A stretch of DNA of 49,409 nt from Burkholderiales bacterium (GCA_035560005.1 DATMAN010000030.1:1-49409), one strand, 5' to 3'; numbered from the stretch's first letter, positions 39,872 through 48,220 are shown. Translations and numbers: made by a program. Notes: generated from the letters alone by a model not told the origin.

Positions 39872-40005
39872 GATGAATCCTTCCGGTGAAAAGCGGGCAT
39901 GGTACCCCAGTTCCGGCGCGACGCTGCGTGCTGCGCAATGTGGATTCGCCCGGGCCGATGCGGATTCGAGTATCCTCGATGCGGTTGCGTTCTTGGGAGG
40001 CAGGG

Positions 40006-40668
40006 ATGCACCAGGAGCAGATGGACGACCTCGGAAGCATCGGCGCTTCGCTCGCGCGCCCGGACGCGGCGCAGCTGCCGCCGCTCTCCTCGCGGCCCAC
40101 GCTGGCCGAGATCCTCACGCGGCGGCTGCACGTGCCCAAGTTCGGTCTGCCGATCTCGGTCGCCCAGCACGGCGCGCAGTGCGCGAAGCGCGCGCTGCAC
40201 GCGGGCGTGGACGAAGAAACGGTGCTCGCCTGCCTGCTGCACGACCTCGGCCTGGGCGTGGCCCGACCCGATCACGGATGGTGGGGCGCGCAGCTCGTCG
40301 AGCCTTATGTTTCCGAGCGGGTGTCGTGGGCCATCCGCTATCACCAGGCGCTGCGCTTCTACCCCGATCCCGAAGTCGGTTACGAGTACCCGGAGATGTA
40401 CGTCACGATGTTCGGCGCCGGCTTCCAGCCGCCCGAGTACATCGAGCGGGCGTACCGCGAGGCGCGCAATCACCGCTGGTACATGACCGCCCGCCACATC
40501 ACGCTCTACGACGACTACAGCTTCGACCGCAGCCTGCCGATCGATCTGGATCCGTTCATGGACCTCATCGCCCGGCACTTTCGCCAGCCGGAGGAAGGCT
40601 TGGGCAACGACGCCAGCCCCGTGGCCCACATGTGGCGCTCGATCGTCGATCCTTACAAGCCGCTGTAG
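40006..40668 (+). CDS. HD-domain protein with PhnZ-like metal-ligand spacing
   Basis: This is a 220-residue single-domain HD-superfamily protein. The probable metal ligands are His55 (VAQHGAQ), His79-Asp80 (LLHDLG), His90 (PDHGWWGA), His113 (RYHQALRF) and Asp169 or Asp170 (LYDDYS). The intervals His-to-HD (24), His90-to-His113 (23) and His113-to-Asp (56-57) resemble the mixed-valent diiron oxygenase PhnZ, recalled as H34, H58, D59, H80, H104 and D161; only the middle interval is shorter. A plain HD phosphohydrolase is the alternative. GGGAGG precedes the ATG at 40006. Its 3' end overlaps the convergent transglycosylase gene. The role is unknown. Confidence 0.8.
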   Translation: MHQEQMDDLGSIGASLARPDAAQLPPLSSRPTLAEILTRRLHVPKFGLPISVAQHGAQCAKRALHAGVDEETVLACLLHDLGLGVARPDHGWWGAQLVEPYVSERVSWAIRYHQALRFYPDPEVGYEYPEMYVTMFGAGFQPPEYIERAYREARNHRWYMTARHITLYDDYSFDRSLPIDLDPFMDLIARHFRQPEEGLGNDASPVAHMWRSIVDPYKPL

Positions 40669-41734
40669 CTTCCCCAGCCGGAAGGCCTGCAGCGGCGCCG
40701 GCTGTTGTCTCGCAAGCCGTTCTCCTGTGCGCGCCTCGCGTCCTCGCGCTGCTCGTCCACGTTTCTGGGCGCGCCGTCCGGTACGCAGTGCTCGCGCCGG
40801 GAGCCGAGCGCAGTCTTCCCGCGCTCGGCGAATCTCGGTCGAACCGCGCGAAGACCGCCTTCATCCGGCCCACCTTCGCCAAGTAGGCGCGTAGGTCGTG
40901 CGTGCCGCAGCGCTGGCCTTTGGCGGGCCGGAACCCGCGCCGCGCAAACGCTTCGCCCGCCGTGGCGCCGCACAGATGAACGACGGTGGCGAGGTCCTGC
41001 TTCTGCTGCAGCGTTGCCTGCTCGAGGCGAAGCTCCGCGAGAACGTTCTCCACGCGGCGATCGAGGTAGGCCGAGGTCATCTCCGCGGCGTGCGAAGGGA
41101 TCACGCGCGAATACAGGCTGTTGAACCAGCACGAGCGCGGATCGTTCCACGGCCCATCCTCCACCACCACGTGATGGTGGATGCAGTAGCGGCGCGCTTC
41201 GGCGAAGGTGCCGTCGGTGATCTGGTACATGCCCACCGCGCTGGAGGCGGGGCGATAGATCTCGAAGGGTTGCGCGCTGAGCGACCAGCGCCAGTAGGTC
41301 CGCGCGACCGGATTTCCCGAGCCTTCGACCTGCGCCAGCGCGGCTAGAAAGGGGGGCGTGACGATGCGAGTGGAATGGCTGCGGAAGATCGGCGCGTAGC
41401 GCTCCCAGGTTTCGGCCGGCGTCTTGTTCAGGACCCCGCTCACCGGAAAGAACAGCTCCGTGGGCTTGCGCACCACCTGATAGACCCAGTTCACGGCGAG
41501 CCAGGCGAGGAAGAGCGCGACGATCGCGAGGCAAAGCTGAGTCGTCGGCGGCAGGTGCTGCAGCAGGCGCAGCGCTCGCCGGCGCACGCGCACACCCGGC
41601 CAGAATCGCTTCCGGCCGGAGCGGCGCCGGTGCCTTCTGCTGGCTTTGCGGCTGACTCGGACGGCGGCTCGGCGCGGCACGCGCGCAAGTCTATTACGTC
41701 GGGACGCTCGAGCGTTGCGCACGGCGGGGAACAT
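40565..41734 (-). CDS. Membrane-anchored lytic-transglycosylase-like protein, possible frameshift near its C-terminus
   Basis: This is a protein of up to 389 residues. A very basic cytoplasmic start (about 1-60, many RRR runs) precedes one transmembrane helix (LCLAIVALFLAWLAVNWVY). It is followed by an SLT-like domain with the catalytic Glu in ALAQVEGSGNP and SSAVGMYQITDGTFAEARRY. It should cut glycan strands from outside the cytoplasmic membrane. After MKAVFARF (about residue 298) the frame becomes Ser/Arg/Thr-rich and overruns the HD gene by 104 nt. Another frame continues as AERGKTALGSRREHCVPDG and stops at 40653, which looks more natural. A missing base at about 40832-40843 is likely. Confidence 0.75.
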   Translation of the reverse strand: MFPAVRNARASRRNRLARVPRRAAVRVSRKASRRHRRRSGRKRFWPGVRVRRRALRLLQHLPPTTQLCLAIVALFLAWLAVNWVYQVVRKPTELFFPVSGVLNKTPAETWERYAPIFRSHSTRIVTPPFLAALAQVEGSGNPVARTYWRWSLSAQPFEIYRPASSAVGMYQITDGTFAEARRYCIHHHVVVEDGPWNDPRSCWFNSLYSRVIPSHAAEMTSAYLDRRVENVLAELRLEQATLQQKQDLATVVHLCGATAGEAFARRGFRPAKGQRCGTHDLRAYLAKVGRMKAVFARFDRDSPSAGRLRSAPGASTAYRTARPETWTSSARTRGAHRRTACETTAGAAAGLPAGEATAACKDRRSSATCGPRGWRRCPSLPPAGESAGR

Positions 41735-41762
41735 CCAGCCATCGACGACTCGCGCCGCAGCC

Positions 41763-41768
41763 TATAAT
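41763..41768 (+). promoter_or_regulatory. -10-like TATAAT upstream of the SAM hydrolase gene
   Basis: A perfect TATAAT lies 54 nt before the ATG at 41823 in the 88-nt divergent gap. No good -35 hexamer is apparent at standard spacing. Confidence 0.35.
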
Positions 41769-41822
41769 CCGGCCACCTTCAATCGTACGATCACGCGAGC
41801 GGCGACGCTCCCGCTGGAGCGC

Positions 41823-42593
41823 ATGGCGGCGAAGAAAACCGGGCGCAACCGGGCCCCGGCCATAGCCTTGTTCACCGACTATGGCTGGACCGGTCCCTAC
41901 GTGGGGCAGGTAAAGGCCATCCTGCTGCGCGAGGTGCCGCGCCTGCCGGTGATCGACCTGCTGCACGACGCGCCGCAGTTCAATCCGCGCGCCGCCGGTT
42001 ATCTGCTCGCCGCGCTCGCGCCCGAACTGCCGCCGGGAAGCGTGTTCGTGTGCGTCGTGGATCCGGGCGTGGGCACCCAGCGCCGGGCGGTGATGCTGCA
42101 CGCCGACAGTCGCTGGTACGTCGGCCCGGACAACGGGCTGCTCAACGTCGTTGCCCGTCAGGCCGAGCGGGCGCAGTGGTGGGAAATCACCTGGCGGCCG
42201 CAGCATCTTTCGCCTACCTTCCACGGCCGCGACCTGTTCGCGCCCGTGGCCGCGAAGCTCGCGCTCGGCAAGTCGCCACCGGGGCGCCGGTGCGACCCGC
42301 CGCCCGACTTGAACGGGTGGCCCGCCGACCTCGACGAGGTGATCTACCTGGATCCGTTCGGCAACGCCGCCACCGGCCTGCGCGCGAGCAACCTGCCGGC
42401 GGACACGCTCCTGCGCGCGCACGACCGCTGCTTTCAACCGGTGCGCACTTTCGCCGACGCGCCGGCCGGCACCGCGGTCTGGTACGAAAACGCCAACGGC
42501 CTCGCCGAACTTGCCGTCAATCAGGGCAGCGCCGCGGCGAGCTGCGGGCTCCTCGTCGGCACCAAAGTCTTTGTCGTGCCCGAGTGCCCGTGA
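41823..42593 (+). CDS. SAM hydroxide adenosyltransferase (DUF62 family)
   Basis: This is a 256-residue protein of the fluorinase/chlorinase superfamily. The N-terminal ALFTDYGWTGPYVGQVK, the ring VIDLLHDAPQFNPRAAGYLL, VCVVDPGVGTQRRAV and the segment YVGPDNGLLN match. FHGRDLFAPVAAKLA contains the conserved His-Gly-Arg-Asp. Homologues without the fluorinase loop insertion hydrolyse SAM to adenosine and methionine; I see no such insertion between the N-terminal strands. The Asp in FTDYG and the Asp-Arg-His triad fit hydroxide transfer rather than halogenation. The ATG at 41823 follows GGAGCGC. Confidence 0.88.
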   Translation: MAAKKTGRNRAPAIALFTDYGWTGPYVGQVKAILLREVPRLPVIDLLHDAPQFNPRAAGYLLAALAPELPPGSVFVCVVDPGVGTQRRAVMLHADSRWYVGPDNGLLNVVARQAERAQWWEITWRPQHLSPTFHGRDLFAPVAAKLALGKSPPGRRCDPPPDLNGWPADLDEVIYLDPFGNAATGLRASNLPADTLLRAHDRCFQPVRTFADAPAGTAVWYENANGLAELAVNQGSAAASCGLLVGTKVFVVPECP

Positions 42594-42781
42594 GGCGGAC
42601 AGCCGCCGTTGCCCGGCCTGCCGTCGCGGGCAGAAAGGCGATCCCGCCCTCTGCCGCGAAGACGCTTGCTCCAGCCCCGGCCGGGCGGCAATTCAATGCC
42701 GCGCCGGCTTCGGAAACCGGTGCGGTTCTTGCGTGTGCAACCTGCAAGCAAGCTCACTCCCTCGGCAGTGGAGACACGCGT

Positions 42782-42991
42782 ATGAAAGCCGCTCATGCAA
42801 TCCTTCGCGTTCTGGTGTTCGCTGTTGCCGCCGGCAGCCTCGGCTGTGCCGAACTGAAAGTGGGTGCCGGGCCGTTCAAGGCGATGTCCGTGGAAGTCGG
42901 CCCCGGCGGCGTCGAAGCGAAAGGTCCAAGTGCCGGCCCCTTCAAGACCAAGGGGGCCGAGATGGATCGGGGCGAGAGCGAAAAAGATTGA
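42782..42991 (+). CDS. Small lipoprotein with a duplicated AGPFK motif
   Basis: This is a 69-residue protein with a lipoprotein signal (ALRVLVFAVAAGSLGC-type; the lipobox ends at Cys22). The mature part is only about 47 residues and contains two copies of a short unit: GAGPFKAMSVEV and SAGPFKTKGAEM. It is rich in glycine and lysine with no predicted fold. The ATG at 42782 lies after GACACGCGT with a weak ribosome-binding site. It lies 188 nt past the SAM hydrolase gene; a GGCGG...CCGCC hairpin near 42594-42608 may separate them. The function is unknown. Confidence 0.6.
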   Translation: MKAAHAILRVLVFAVAAGSLGCAELKVGAGPFKAMSVEVGPGGVEAKGPSAGPFKTKGAEMDRGESEKD

Positions 42992-43017
42992 AGGCCGCAG
43001 CGGGTTCCATCCTCTGA

Positions 43018-44640
43018 TCACGGCATCCACGGCACCCTGTTCACCGGGCCCTTCGGTGCGAACGGGACTTCGATCAGCCACAGCCCGCCGCTGTCGTGCG
43101 CGCGGCGCACCGCGCCCCCGAGCTCGCTTGCCTCGACGCGCACGCTCTTCGCTCCGAACGCCTCGCCCAGCTTCACGAAATCCGGATTGACGAGATCGCA
43201 ACCGATGTACCGGCTGCCGAACATCCGGTCCTGGTACGTCCGGATCGCCCCGTAGGCGTTGTCGTTGAACACCAGCGCGATCAGGTCCAGATTCTCGGCG
43301 CGCGCGGTCGCCAGCTCCTGCAGCGTGAAGAGAAACCCGCCGTCGCCCGAAATCGAGACGACCGGCTGTCTCGGGCAGGCGAGCTTGGCGCCGATCGCCG
43401 CCGGCAGCGAATAACCGAGCGTTCCGTAAGTGCCGGGGTGGATCAGCGTGCGCGGCTGATAGGTCTCCATCATCAGCGGCATCCAGTAACCCACCAGCGT
43501 CAGATCGTCCACGAAAATCGTTTCGTCGGGCAGCGCCTTGCGCAGATCCTCGATCAGCGCGAGCACCGGCCCCGCGCGTTGCGCCAGCGTCGACCGTTTG
43601 CGGCGCCTGAAGCCGTCCGCATCGAACCAGGGGGCCCGCGCCTTGCCCTCGAGTTGCGCGGCCAGCGCCTGCAATACCGCGGCCGCATCGCCGACGATGC
43701 CGACCTCCACCGCGCGGCGCTGCCCCACGACCAGCGGATCGATGTCCACCTGCACGATCCTGCCGGGAAATTTCGCGCCCACGTTCCAGTCGGAGACCAC
43801 GTCGATGCGCGAGCCGACCACCAGCGCGAGGTCCGCTTCCGCCAGCAGCTCGTCGTACAGATCGAAACGGCCCCAGCCGTCACCGAGCGCGAGCGGGTGC
43901 CGGTCGGAGATCGCACCCCGCCCGAACACGCTGGTCACCACCGGCGCGCCCAGCAGCTCCGCCACGCGCGCCAGCGGCTGCACCGCTCCCGCGCTCTCCA
44001 CGCCGCCGCCCGCGAAGATGAACGGCCGCTTCGCCGAACTCAGCGCCTGCGCCGCGCGCGCCACGCTCGCCGGATCCCCGGCCGGCCGGCGGAACGTCTC
44101 CGGCGGCAGCGGTGCGAGGTCCGCTTCTGCGGTCTGCACGTCCAGCGGCACTTCGATGTAGGCCGGTCGCGGGCGTCCGCAGCGCATCGCCCGCATCGCC
44201 TCGCGGATCACCTTGGGAAGATCGCCCGGCGTGGAAACGCGCGTGGCGTAGCCGCACACCGATGCGGCCACTTGGACCGAATTGGCCAGCTCGTGGAAGT
44301 GCCCGCCTTCGCGTTCGAGCTGGGCGAGCATGTTCTGCCCGCCGAAGACCAGCATCGGCGTCGATTCCGAGTACGCCATGCCCATTCCGGTGAGCGCATT
44401 GGTGAGCCCCGGGCCGGGCACCACGAAGCACGCCGCGATCCTTCCGGAAGCGCGCGCGTAGCCGTCCGCCATCAGCGCGGCGCCTTGCTCATGGCGCACG
44501 GTGACCACCTTGATCGATGGCTCGCCGTACACGCCGTCGAACAGCGGACTGTCGTGCGTCCCGACGATGCCGAAGACGTGCTCGATGCCTTCGGCCTTCA
44601 GAGCCATCGCGACCGCTCGGCCGCCGCTCATGCGCTGCAT
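43018..44640 (-). CDS. Thiamine-diphosphate enzyme, acetolactate-synthase-like
   Basis: This is a 540-residue ThDP-dependent decarboxylase/carboligase with the three-domain order of the family. VRHEQGAALMADGYARASG (about 48-66) holds the cofactor-activating Glu. The middle domain has the FAD/nucleotide-type fold (LVVGSRIDVVSDW). The ThDP-binding motif runs GDGGFLFTLQELATARAENL to LVFNDN (about 424-455). No regulatory small subunit is adjacent, so it is not assigned as biosynthetic IlvB; benzoylformate, oxalyl-CoA, sulfopyruvate or glyoxylate chemistries are all possible. GGAGGACAC precedes the ATG at 44640. It faces the small lipoprotein gene convergently. Confidence 0.9.
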   Translation of the reverse strand: MQRMSGGRAVAMALKAEGIEHVFGIVGTHDSPLFDGVYGEPSIKVVTVRHEQGAALMADGYARASGRIAACFVVPGPGLTNALTGMGMAYSESTPMLVFGGQNMLAQLEREGGHFHELANSVQVAASVCGYATRVSTPGDLPKVIREAMRAMRCGRPRPAYIEVPLDVQTAEADLAPLPPETFRRPAGDPASVARAAQALSSAKRPFIFAGGGVESAGAVQPLARVAELLGAPVVTSVFGRGAISDRHPLALGDGWGRFDLYDELLAEADLALVVGSRIDVVSDWNVGAKFPGRIVQVDIDPLVVGQRRAVEVGIVGDAAAVLQALAAQLEGKARAPWFDADGFRRRKRSTLAQRAGPVLALIEDLRKALPDETIFVDDLTLVGYWMPLMMETYQPRTLIHPGTYGTLGYSLPAAIGAKLACPRQPVVSISGDGGFLFTLQELATARAENLDLIALVFNDNAYGAIRTYQDRMFGSRYIGCDLVNPDFVKLGEAFGAKSVRVEASELGGAVRRAHDSGGLWLIEVPFAPKGPVNRVPWMP

Positions 44641-44891
44641 GTGTCCTCCTGATGCTCTACGCGCCCTGCTCGCGATGCGGGTCGCAAGACTCGCTTTGCA
44701 TCCTGATCTCGCGGGGCGGCGACCGACGAGCCGGAACAACGAACCGAGTGCGCCTCGGCCGCCCGGGCGGCGGCGGCGACAACAGGCCCCTCCGGCCGGC
44801 AACTACGGGAAGGTGAAGATCACCACGCCCCACCCACGCCTCGAAGGGTCGGGCTGCCTGGTGGTGCCCCGGGCGGACCCTCGCCGGCCGA

Positions 44892-45176
44892 TCAGTCTCT
44901 CACGACATCCGCATCGGAATTGGCGGCGGCTTTCTTCGCGCCCGGCTTGGGTCCGGTCGCGCGCGGCGGCACGTAGGCGGAGAGCCGGCAGCTGATGCCT
45001 TCGATCTTTTTCCCGCCCACGTAGCGCGTGAGCTGACAGCAGATCACCTCCCCGGACGCGGAAAGCTGCGAAATGTGCCGCTGGACCAGCGACTGCGGCA
45101 TCTGCAGGGCCTTGGCGATGTCGGCGTCCAGTTGTTCGCCGTTGTCCTTGAGATACTGAAGAATGGCAGCGTTCAT
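44892..45176 (-). CDS. Small winged-helix-like protein
   Basis: This is a 94-residue protein whose first 60 residues resemble a winged helix: ILQYLKDNGEQLDADIAKAL, QMPQSLVQRHISQLSASGEV and a beta wing CCQLTRYVGGKKIEGISCRL. A basic, Ala/Lys/Pro-rich tail follows. A DNA-binding role is plausible. GCAGGAATC lies upstream of the ATG. The next gene downstream on the same strand is the ThDP enzyme at 44640, across a 251-nt gap (44641-44891) in which I see no gene. Confidence 0.7.
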   Translation of the reverse strand: MNAAILQYLKDNGEQLDADIAKALQMPQSLVQRHISQLSASGEVICCQLTRYVGGKKIEGISCRLSAYVPPRATGPKPGAKKAAANSDADVVRD

Positions 45177-45253
45177 CGATGGGATTCCTGCGGTAACCGC
45201 GAAACGGAACGCGCGAGTTTACCGGTTCGGCTAGGACAAGTCCAAAAGCGCTT

Positions 45254-45889
45254 TTACCCTCCGCGCTTCTTCAGTTCGCCCATCGGGCTGTCCAGCGTGC
45301 CGTCGTCGTTGATGTCGAGTTCCAGCTCCTCTTCGGTGCCGGCCTTGTGCAGAAGGATCCTCCTGCCCGAGATCCAGCATTCCACCTCCTCGTCGTCCAC
45401 CCCGTACATCCTCAGCCTGGCCTTCCCCGACTTGAACACGACGGTGAAGCTTCCCGCTTCCGGGCTGGAGTAGCGCCCTTCGATCTTGCCGGCGCAACTC
45501 ACGAATCCCGCCCGCGGCGGCTGTCCGGGCGCAGGCCTTGGCATTTCCTGGCCCCCGGCCGCAGCCCGGTCGCCGCCGCCGGCGGGCGGCGGACCCGGCG
45601 GCGTTGCGCCGGCGGCGCCGCGCGTGCAGAAGCTGATGAAGTTGTTCACCTCCGCGAACGCCACGTTCGGCACGGGCTGGGTCGCGCCGGCCTGGTACAG
45701 CTCGACATCGCACCGCGTGGGCTCGCCGTAGCACCGGGTCACCTGGATGGAAACCTGACCGTCCGCGCAGCGGTACACCTCGCCGACCTTGAACGGCTGC
45801 GCCTGCGCCAAGACCACAGTCGAAACGAAGAACAGGAAGAACAGCGCCAAACAGGGAACCGACACCGGACGCAATGCATTCTTCTTCAT
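45254..45889 (-). CDS. Secreted two-domain protein with Pro/Gly linker and EF-hand-like loop
   Basis: This is a 211-residue protein with a signal peptide (FFLFFVSTVVLAQAQ region). An N-terminal cysteine-containing domain (about 30-88, YRCADGQVSIQVTRCYGEPT) is joined by a Pro/Gly/Ala linker (about 93-128) to a C-terminal beta domain (about 129-205, SCAGKIEGRYSSPEAGSFTV). The end reads DINDDGTLDSPMGEL, which fits an EF-hand-type calcium loop (DxNxDGxL). The ATG at 45889 follows AGGGTAAAGG. The gene is isolated by intergenic stretches on both sides. The function is unknown; a secreted calcium-dependent binding protein is one possibility. Confidence 0.72.
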   Translation of the reverse strand: MKKNALRPVSVPCLALFFLFFVSTVVLAQAQPFKVGEVYRCADGQVSIQVTRCYGEPTRCDVELYQAGATQPVPNVAFAEVNNFISFCTRGAAGATPPGPPPAGGGDRAAAGGQEMPRPAPGQPPRAGFVSCAGKIEGRYSSPEAGSFTVVFKSGKARLRMYGVDDEEVECWISGRRILLHKAGTEEELELDINDDGTLDSPMGELKKRGG

Positions 45890-46113
45890 CCCTTTACCCT
45901 CCCAGTTCTGATGTGAGTTATGAACTGCGGCCAACGCTCGGCGCCGAACCGGCAACGGTGCCCGCGCCGCCACGACGCAATCCGGTCCGCATACGCTCTC
46001 TGACCGACCACGCGCTCGTCGGCCGCACGTCGTTGGCAATGAACTTGATTCTTGTCTTCGCCTCTCACGCTTCTCGCCTTACCCGTCCCTCGTCACCGGG
46101 CCTGCGGCCCAGG

Positions 46114-46563
46114 TTATTGGTCTGCGACCTTGATGCCGGCGACTTTCCACTGTCCGTCCCAACACTGCAGCGTCATCAGCAGTGCGGCCGGTTCGGCCGA
46201 ACGGCTGGTGAGAACGCCGACGGACGCTTCCACGGCCGCGCCCGAAAGCCCCGTGAACCGCCGCACCGCGAGCTGATCGGCCTGACGAATGACCGGCTTC
46301 ATGAGGATCGGACGCACTGATGCCGAGGGATTGATCGAACGCGACAGCGCCACGAAGGACGCGCGCTCCATCTGTTTCTGCAAGGCGCGCACGAAGTAGT
46401 GGTCGTACAGGTTGTCGAGCCCTTCGCCAGTGGCGATGCGCGTGGAAAGAAACATCGCCGCGGCGCTCGCATCGTCCTCGCAGTTCGGGTAGGGCAGGGC
46501 GTGCGTAGCGGCCACAAGTCCCGTGGCACACAGCACGATTCGCCAGACGGCTGTCCGATTCAT
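46114..46563 (-). CDS. Secreted hypothetical protein, 149 residues
   Basis: This encodes a protein with a signal peptide (MNRTAVWRIVLCATGLVAAT). The mature region carries a helical stretch (SAAAMFLSTRIATGEGLDNL) and then ends with MTLQCWDGQWKVAGIKVADQ, a strand pattern seen at the C-terminus of NTF2-like or SnoaL-like cone folds. The two cysteines could pair. I recognise no specific family. Its start overlaps the stop of the 60-codon ORF upstream (ATGA), so it may be translated as part of a small operon. Confidence 0.68.
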   Translation of the reverse strand: MNRTAVWRIVLCATGLVAATHALPYPNCEDDASAAAMFLSTRIATGEGLDNLYDHYFVRALQKQMERASFVALSRSINPSASVRPILMKPVIRQADQLAVRRFTGLSGAAVEASVGVLTSRSAEPAALLMTLQCWDGQWKVAGIKVADQ

Positions 46564-46742
46564 TTCACAAACCCTCGTTCCATCTGCGCAACCCCATCTC
46601 CAGCGCCCATGACCATATGGTGCACCGTCTCTTTGGAGATGGCCACCTTCCTGCGCTCGAGGCTGGCGTAGCAGACGCTGAACAAGCGCGCCGGCGTTGC
46701 CTTCCGGAGCCTCGCGCCCGCGCTTGTTGCGGGTTGGGACAC
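46560..46742 (-). CDS. Possible 60-codon ORF coupled to the secreted protein gene
   Basis: This ORF starts with GTG at 46742 and ends ATGA-overlapping the ATG of the 149-residue gene. The C-terminal part (KVAISKETVHHMVMGAGDGV) looks protein-like. The N-terminal part lies in an inverted repeat (46681-46728) and is Arg/Ala-rich. There is no strong ribosome-binding site. It may be a leader ORF or non-coding. Confidence 0.3.
   Translation of the reverse strand: MSQPATSAGARLRKATPARLFSVCYASLERRKVAISKETVHHMVMGAGDGVAQMERGFVK
46681..46728. repeat. Perfect 10-bp inverted repeat in the divergent region
   Basis: AACAAGCGCG (46681-46690) and CGCGCTTGTT (46719-46728) are perfect inverted copies separated by 28 bp. 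They lie between a minus-strand secreted gene and the plus-strand permease gene. It could be an operator pair or a hairpin. Confidence 0.5.
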
Positions 46743-46789
46743 GGCCGAATCTCCCTTACGATACGCGCCACCGATTCGGGGAGCTTTGC

Positions 46790-48091
46790 GTGACCGATAC
46801 CTTCCTGCAGCGCTTCACCAACATCCGCCGCGAGGAAGCCGGGCCGGTCCTCGTCGCGGGCCTGTTCTTTTTCTGCGTATTGACCGCGTTGATGGTGATT
46901 CGCCCGGCGCGCGAGGCGCTCGGCATGCAGCGCGGCATCGAAGCGTTGCGCTGGCTGTTCATGGGCACCGTGCTTGCGACGCTGCTGGTGAACCCGGTGT
47001 TCGGCTGGCTCGTGAGCCGGTTCCGGCGCCTCGTCTTCGTCAACGCGACCTACCTGTTCTTCGCCGCCGGCCTGGTGGCGTTCCATCTGCTGCTGGTGCT
47101 GACTCCCGACGCCATCGGGCAGCGAACCGGCCAGGTGTTCTACGTGTGGTTCAGCGTGTTCAACCTGTTCGCCACGATGCTGTTCTGGGCACTGATGGCG
47201 GATCGCTTCGCCCTCGAGCAGAGCAAACGCCTGTTCGGCGCCATCGCCGTGGGCGGAACGCTGGGGGCGATCTTCGGACCGTGGCTCGCCGGCCGGCTCG
47301 CCGAGCCGCTCGGCACGCCGGTGTTGCTGCTCGTTGCGGCAGGATTTCTCGTGGCTGCACTCGGCGCGGCGTTCTGGGTCGCGCGGTTGCGCCCCGAACT
47401 TCCCCGGTCCGTCGCTGCGTGCGAGGAACAGGCGCTGATCGGCGGCAGCGCGTGGGAGGGGCTGCAGTCGGTGGCCCGCTCGCCCTACCTCCTGGCCATC
47501 TGCGGCTACGTGCTGATCCTCGCGGTGATGGCAACTTTCCTGTACTTCACGCGTCTTCAGATGGTGGCGGCCCTGGGAACCGGTGTGGACATGCGCACGG
47601 CGATGTTCGCGCGCATCGACCTCATCACGCAGGTGACCACCCTCGTGCTGCAGGCGATCGTCACCGGCCATCTGATGAAGCGGCTCGGAGTGCCGGCGAC
47701 GCTGGCGCTGCTCCCCATCACCGCCGCGCTGGGCTTCCTGGGGCTGGCGATCGTGGGTTCGCTCGCGGCGCTGATCGCCTTCGAGGCGGTGTTCCGCGCC
47801 GTACAGCGTGGCATCATGCGGCCGTCGCGCGAGACGCTCTTCACCGTGGTGCCGCGCGCCGACCGCTACAAGGCGAAGGCCTTCATCGACACGTTCGTGT
47901 ATCGCGCGGGCGACGTGGTCGGCGCGCAGACCGAGGGGCTGCTCGGACGGCTGGGCATGGGGCTCACCGCGCTCGCGACCGTCGCCTTGCCGCTGGCCGC
48001 GGCGTGGATGACGCTCGGCATCTGGCTGGGCTACGTCCAGCGCGCGCGGGCGCACGGCACCCGGGCGCAAACGGAAGGCGCGCCTGCATGA
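46790..48091 (+). CDS. Permease of the MFS/nucleotide-transporter-like class
   Basis: This is a 433-residue membrane protein with about twelve hydrophobic segments. The start is TFLQRFTNIRREEAGPVLVAG followed by LTALMVIRPAREALGMQRG. The motif SKRLFGAIAVGGTLGAIFGP lies after helix 4, and RPSRETLFTVVPRADRYKAKAFIDTFVYR lies in the second half. This pattern matches the NTP/NDP-exchange (AAA-type) transporter-like proteins found in free-living proteobacteria, where substrates are unproven. The GTG start at 46790 is preceded by GGGGAG. It faces away from the secreted-protein gene at 46563. Confidence 0.85.
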   Translation: MTDTFLQRFTNIRREEAGPVLVAGLFFFCVLTALMVIRPAREALGMQRGIEALRWLFMGTVLATLLVNPVFGWLVSRFRRLVFVNATYLFFAAGLVAFHLLLVLTPDAIGQRTGQVFYVWFSVFNLFATMLFWALMADRFALEQSKRLFGAIAVGGTLGAIFGPWLAGRLAEPLGTPVLLLVAAGFLVAALGAAFWVARLRPELPRSVAACEEQALIGGSAWEGLQSVARSPYLLAICGYVLILAVMATFLYFTRLQMVAALGTGVDMRTAMFARIDLITQVTTLVLQAIVTGHLMKRLGVPATLALLPITAALGFLGLAIVGSLAALIAFEAVFRAVQRGIMRPSRETLFTVVPRADRYKAKAFIDTFVYRAGDVVGAQTEGLLGRLGMGLTALATVALPLAAAWMTLGIWLGYVQRARAHGTRAQTEGAPA

Positions 48092-48220
48092 TTTCCGGGT
48101 CTCGGCGGTGGCCGCCAATGAACGGTGCCGGCGGATTGCCGGCTCCCGATCGGCCGGCGGGGCAAAGGCCGCACCCAGGCGCGAAGAAGCGGGTGAAGCA
48201 ACCAATCTGGAGGAATCGCC

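Noticed and set aside
41823..42593. Chlorinase or fluorinase
   Set aside because: The sequence fits the SAM hydroxide adenosyltransferase branch, and no halogenase-type loop insertion or halogenated-product genes are seen.
43018..44640. Biosynthetic acetolactate synthase IlvB
   Set aside because: No small regulatory subunit or branched-chain genes are adjacent, and ThDP decarboxylases of several types share these motifs.
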